Shown: positions 59,682-64,000 of the stretch, one piece after another
Numbering within the stretch: position 1 is the stretch's first letter
How the letters are laid out: every line of letters begins with the position of its first letter
The notes under the pieces: generated by a model
What the model was told of the DNA's origin: nothing
The model's database searches: none
The model's input: only the letters and a program-made list of their open reading frames with translations
NCBI GenBank assembly: GCA_905116865.2
Contig: CAJHNH020002424.1
Location: 782,137-846,136, forward strand
Source of the DNA: Candidula unifasciata
Lineage: Eukaryota; Mollusca; Gastropoda; Stylommatophora; Geomitridae
DNA: 64,000 nucleotides
Direction of reading: 5' to 3'
Made by a program: the position numbers and the translations under genes

Positions 59682-60235
59682 ATGCGTGTCTTCAGTTTAC
59701 ATAATGCCTAATTATATTTTATAGTATCATTTTTTAAAACATTAATCACAAAGTTACTTTATATTTATATGTTCGTTACATTTTAATTAAATACGCCTGT
59801 ATGAAATAGGTCTGTCTGTCTGACGATCTTGGGCTTATGTTTGGGATTAGGCTTTAATGACAATATTCCTGACAAATATAATGCCACGGCCTTTTCCCCC
59901 TGTTAATGTCATGTTTTCAGGAAAACGCTCTACAGCAGACGTTGTTGTTGGAATAGGAAACGTTAGACCAATGGTCTTCAACCAGGGGAAGAGGGGACGG
60001 GGGAGGGTCGGGAGTTTGGAAGGGTGGCGTCAAGCAATTTTGAAACTGAGTACTTGTTATATTCAGTAACATTCATGAAAAGAAAAAAGCACTGCCATCA
60101 TGAAATGGAGAGTGACCTCAGTTGTGCCTTGTCCAACATCAGTCCAAAAATAGCAGACATCATCAAGTCCGTTTTCTACCTAATTTGTCTTTCCTCTCTA
60201 GACAATATTTAATTTCTGCATTGTGTGGATCCTAG

Positions 60236-61335
60236 TTAGTAAGTTAGTTGGTTGGTTAGTTGGTTGGTTAGCTATTTGTCTGGTTAGTTGGTTGGGTAGC
60301 TAGTTGGTTGGTAAGCTAGTTGGTTGGTTAGTTGGTTGGTTAGTTAGTTGGTTGATTAGTTGGTTGGTTAGTTGGTTGGTTAGTTAGTTGGTTGGTTAGT
60401 TAGTTGGTTGGTTAGTTAGTTGGTTGATTAGTTGGTTGGTTAGTTGGTTGGTTAGTTGGTTGGTTGGTTAGCTAGTTGGTTAGCTAGTTGGTTGGTTAGC
60501 TAGTTGGTTGGTTAGTTGGTTGGTTAGTTGGTTGGTTGGTTAGTTAGTTGGTTGGTTAGTTAGTTGGTTGGCTAGCTAGTTGGTTGGTTAGTTGGTTGGT
60601 TAGTTAGTTGGTTGGTTAGCTAGTTGGTTGGTTAGTTAGTTGGTTGGTTGGTTAGTTGGTTGGTTAGTTAGTTGGTTGGTTGGTTAGTTGGTTGGTTAGT
60701 TAGTTGGTTGGTTGGTTAGTTGGTTGGTTAGCTATTTGTCTGGTTAGTTGGTTGGTTAGCTAGCTAGTTGGTTGGTTAGCTAGTTGGTTGGTTAGTTAGT
60801 TGGTTGGTTGGTTAGTTGGTTGGTTAGCTATTTGTCTGGTTAGTTGGTTGGTTAGCTACCTAGTTGGTTGGTTAGCTAGTTGGTTGGTTAGTTGGTTGGT
60901 TAGTTAGTTGGTTGGTTAGTTAGTTGGTTGGTTAGCTAGTTGGTTGGTTAGTTAGTTGGTTGGTTAGCTAGCTAGTTGGTTGGTTAGCTAGTTGGTTGGT
61001 TAGTTGGTTGGTTAGTTAGTTGGTTGGTTAGTTAGTTGGTTGGTTAGCTAGCTAGTTGGTTGGTTAGCTAGTTGGTTGGTTAGCTAGCTAGTTGGTTGGT
61101 TAGCTAGTTGGTTGGTTAGCTATTTGTCTGGTTAGTTGGTTGGTTAGTTGGTTGGTTAGTTAGTTGGTTGGTTAGTTGGTTAGCTAGTTGGCTGGTTAGT
61201 TGGTTGGTTAGCTAGTTGGCTGGTTAGTTGGTTGGTTAGCTAGTTGGTTGGTTAGCTAGTTGGTTGGTTAGTTAGTTGGTTAGTTGGTTGGTTGGTAAGT
61301 TGGTTAGTTAGTTAGTTAGTTGGTTGGTTAGTTCA
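60236..61335. repeat. TTGG/TTAG-type array, 1.1 kb
   Basis: Tetranucleotide units GTTG, GTTA, GCTA combine into higher-order blocks such as TTAGTTAGTTGGTTGG and CTATTTGTCTGGTTAG; the latter recurs at 60272, 60732, 60827 and 61122. Stop codons in most frames. Confidence 0.97.
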
Positions 61336-61689
61336 TTGCGTGTCGATTACAGGACGTTGCCGAACCAACTTCCACATTTTTTGGCTGTTTGTGATTTACT
61401 AGACAATTTTACGTTCAGTAGTTTGCCATTGTTCACCGAACGATCGGTTCTCGATAAAACTGTTACAGTCGGTCTGCTGCCAAGTCGCCCGCAGCTTGTT
61501 TCGAATCAGCCACCAGGAATTAAAAACGTTATTCGCTCAATCCAGATCCAGAGAAGGTTGTTCGCAACCTCTAAGCCTAGAACAATACCCCCCCCCCCCT
61601 TTTTCCACCCCACTTTTCTTTCCCACCTTTAAATAAAAGTAAGGACCCTTCTGGTGACATTGCCTTATCAGGCATATTGATCTTGACCT

Positions 61690-61775
61690 TTTTACCCCGC
61701 TTAGACAGTCTATGACTGATGCGGTCAACATCACACCGGCTGCTTTTACTTCCTATCAAATTTCCTGATACTTAT
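61690..61775 (-). repeat. SINE A core fragment
   Basis: GACTGATGCGGTCAACATCA then CACCGGCTGCTTTTACTTCC matches the 3' part of the copy at 2960-3175. Confidence 0.6.
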
Positions 61776-61899
61776 TTTTAGCTAGAGCATTTATGGAACT
61801 GAAAAACATCTCGTGCAATATATTCTTGTCATTGAGAGTTAGAAAAACAATTCTTGCTTGCTACATACATCCAGTTTAACATATGGCTGTGAATCTGGG

Positions 61900-62305
61900 G
61901 ACAATCGGTAGGCAGGCCAAACAATTTCTTGAGGCCTCAGAGATGTCGTTTTCAGAAGAATGCTTAGAATTCCTTGGACGGCCAAAAAAAAGAGCAACAA
62001 AGAGGTTTTGAAAGAGGCGGGAGCCAGAAGATAACTTATCACAGACATCAGAAGGAGACAGTCATTATTTGTCGGCCCTTGTTATGAGAAAGAGGGAAAA
62101 TAGAACATGTTGTGGATCACTGGAAAGATCTGTGGAAGGAGGGATAGAGGAAGGACAACAACGAGATAGAGAAGATGCTTGACAGTCTTGTTGCATGGCA
62201 TAGAGGGTTGTCGGCACACGAACTGATATATGCTGCAGGAGATTGCAGATTATGGAGAAGCATGATCGATCACGCCAGTCGGCAAAGGCAACTGATGATT
62301 TATCG
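61900..62305 (+). pseudogene. LINE C-terminal fragment (same family as 46660)
   Basis: The + strand: RRMLRIPWTAKK (thumb region), GPCYEKEGKIEHVV remnants, then KMLDSLVAWHRGLSAHELIY and LWRSMIDHASRQ. Frame breaks at several points. Confidence 0.75.
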
Positions 62306-62317
62306 AACAAACAAATC

Positions 62318-62402
62318 CGACCAACTCGGATTCGAATCCGAGACGTTCGGACCGGCGGGCAAGCATTTAGTCACTGCTCTGCGGCGTCTCTCACGTAGGG
62401 GG
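62318..62402 (-). repeat. tRNA-like SINE head
   Basis: The minus strand reads CGCAGAGCAGTGACTAAATG (A-box region) and GTCTCGGATTCGAATCCGAG (B box). No further body recognised. Confidence 0.5.
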
Positions 62403-62754
62403 GACAAAGTCTGCCATTTCTAGACATCGAACCTGAACAATCTGTCCAGACAGCCAAGCTCACTAACGTTGAGTTGCAGCGGCTCCGCTGTGAAACTGTC
62501 AGACGTGACCTATCTGTCTTATCTGACGTCCTGATATCAGATAGTAGAGGCTGCAAACAGAATTAATCAATTTAAAACGGCAAATCCGAACCGCCATCAG
62601 TTTAAGTTACTGGTGGCTATGACGCAAATCAGCCCGGGGACCGTCTCAACAATGATGGTTGGACCGCAATGGATTTCCAACGCTATTGACCCTGACTCCG
62701 GCTGTATCCATTAACTTCGTTAACTGGATCAGACTGGTGAAGAATCAATAGGGG

Positions 62755-62990
62755 ATATCTGTGGCGAAGTGGTCAACGGTTTGCCTCGTGCTATAACGAT
62801 CGTGAGTTTGTTTCTCAGCTGCATCGTTCCGTTAATGAGAGCATGAGGGTTCGTCGCCCTGAGCTACAAGAGATCATTCTTTGTGCAACGTTCTCGACAT
62901 TGTGGCTAGTCATTCTGCGAAGAGAGACTGAGCCATATGGGATAAAACCCAGTGCAATGAAATTAATCCCATCGACTTACTTTTAACTTT
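62755..62990 (+). repeat. tRNA-like SINE
   Basis: Head GATATCTGTGGCGAAGTGGT with A box TGGCGAAGTGG; the B box is degraded (GAGTTTGTTTCTC). The body has GGTTCGTCGCCCTGAGCTAC and ends GCAATGAAATTAATCCC. Confidence 0.55.
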
Positions 62991-63356
62991 GAAAAATCAT
63001 GTTTTATACTCAGCTTTTTTCGGTTGCATAACTGTAAAAGTGATACTACTCCCTAGCTTTATGTGTATGTTGAATCTTACGTGCCATCTTTGTTAGTTTT
63101 AAGCTTGCTTTTTGCCCACTTACATTTTTTGTTTGCTATATTGATACACGATGAACAGTAAATGCATACTGTAGTTTTTATGTTTTCTTTATATATAATA
63201 TTGTACTTTGTCTTAATGGTGTTTAGACAGAAAAGTGTGCAGGAGATATCTTGAAAGAAGGGAACCGTTTGCTCACATCAGAAGGTTACAATATGCATTA
63301 TTTAGTCATGTCATAAGAAGGAAAGGATTGACTTAATTTCATTAGGTTTTCATCAT

Positions 63357-63361
<5 letters not shown>

Positions 63362-63427
<66 letters not shown>

Positions 63428-63440
63428 TACACACACACAC
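63362..63440. repeat. CT then CA microsatellite
   Basis: About 30 CT units followed by CA units. Confidence 0.98.
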
Positions 63441-63749
63441 AACCCTTCCCCCTCCCATAAAGCAGTTGTTCACCCGCCGAAAAGCCCCGCCCAAAACACA
63501 ATACTTAGAGTAGATTTGGACCTCCAATCACCGCGACTGGCGAATCTCAGCGATTTTATTGAATCGAAATGGAACCCATGAAGTTTTTAAACGTTGTAAC
63601 TCTTTCCACGTGTAAATCATATTTCATGTGTAATGACGAGAACTGAATATTGCAAATAGTTTATAATAATTTAAGTTAACAATCCTCCCGTGTTGGTTCC
63701 CGCCGCAATGGGTTAAGGGGTGGGTGGTGGGCGCTGGTTGCCCGTCTTC

Positions 63750-63905
63750 ACATTGTGGTTGGCTGCAATGGACCTCTAAAACTCATATCACATTGTCCTT
63801 GGTTGTAAATTCTCTCAGGCTGCTGTTCGTCAATGCTTTTGACGTTGTCCCCTTTGACTTGTATCTTTGTCTACCTCTTGCCCCCTTACTAAAGTACAGT
63901 TTGTA
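63750..63905 (-). pseudogene. LINE 3'-end fragment
   Basis: TGGCTGCAATGGACCT, TTCTCTCAGGCTGCTGTTCG, CTACCTCTTGCCCCCTTACT: same family and strand as 8917-9110. Continues toward the window edge without a readable motif. Confidence 0.6.
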
Positions 63906-64000
63906 AAAAAAATATTTTTTTTGGGGAGGGGTTTTTTAATTTATCAAAATTCCGAATATCTACATGTCCATCTTCTCTAATGTGACACCAGCAGACTTTT

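Noticed and set aside
61324..61632. 102-codon open frame after the TTGG array
   Set aside because: I do not recognise the peptide, it starts in the repeat and ends through a poly-C run, and no second copy or splice context supports it.

Overview
This is animal nuclear DNA, most likely from a mollusc and probably a gastropod. It holds one gene with spliced introns and a very dense background of decayed retrotransposons, tRNA-headed SINEs, foldback DNA elements and simple repeats. There is no operon structure, no plasmid, phage or CRISPR feature, and no convincing intronless gene. The molluscan assignment is inference: it rests on the look of the non-LTR reverse transcriptase tails and SINE cores, which I recognise from molluscan genomes, and no search was run.

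The one host gene is OXA1L, the mitochondrial inner-membrane insertase of the YidC/Oxa1/Alb3 family, on the + strand. Eight coding exons between 18532 and 32927 join in phase into 410 codons plus a stop. The first coding exon, with the start codon and the beginning of the mitochondrial targeting sequence, is not identifiable here. Its introns hold LINE fragments, SINEs, a hAT-like foldback element, a 20-bp minisatellite and a long CT array.

Layout. 1-9.2 kb: repeat mosaic with a long-inverted-repeat element (3.9-4.3 kb), a 1.3-kb unidentified element (5.9-7.2 kb) and back-to-back LINE fragments (7.2-9.1 kb). 9.2-17.4 kb: AT microsatellite, more repeats, a LINE tail containing a 35-bp minisatellite, an inverted copy of the 1.3-kb element, and a 370-bp duplication. 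17.4-33 kb: OXA1L and its flanks. 34.3-36 kb: mariner transposase pseudogene with a 260-bp insertion inside it, next to a reverse transcriptase fragment. 36-40 kb: short repeats, a TTC array of about 0.55 kb and CT arrays. 40-49 kb: second copy of the long-inverted-repeat element, SINEs, LINE tails, 43-bp and 53-bp minisatellites. 49-55.8 kb: GA, CA, CT, TA and GACA arrays, 18-bp and 19-bp minisatellites and a decayed LINE with most of a reverse transcriptase domain. 56-59.4 kb: a 63-bp inverted-repeat pair enclosing an R2-type LINE with a restriction-like endonuclease and tRNA-like repeats. 59.4-64 kb: a SINE with clear target-site duplication, a 1.1-kb TTGG/TTAG array and more LINE tails.

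Nothing here is an intact autonomous mobile element: every reverse transcriptase or transposase reading frame is truncated or frameshifted. No previously undescribed functional system is supported. The best leads are structural: the 1.3-kb element that shares its 3' end with a short GAA-tailed repeat family, the inverted-repeat-bounded 3.4-kb unit, the minisatellite that grew inside a LINE coding region and has an unexpanded sister copy in the window, and several nested insertions with exact target duplications.
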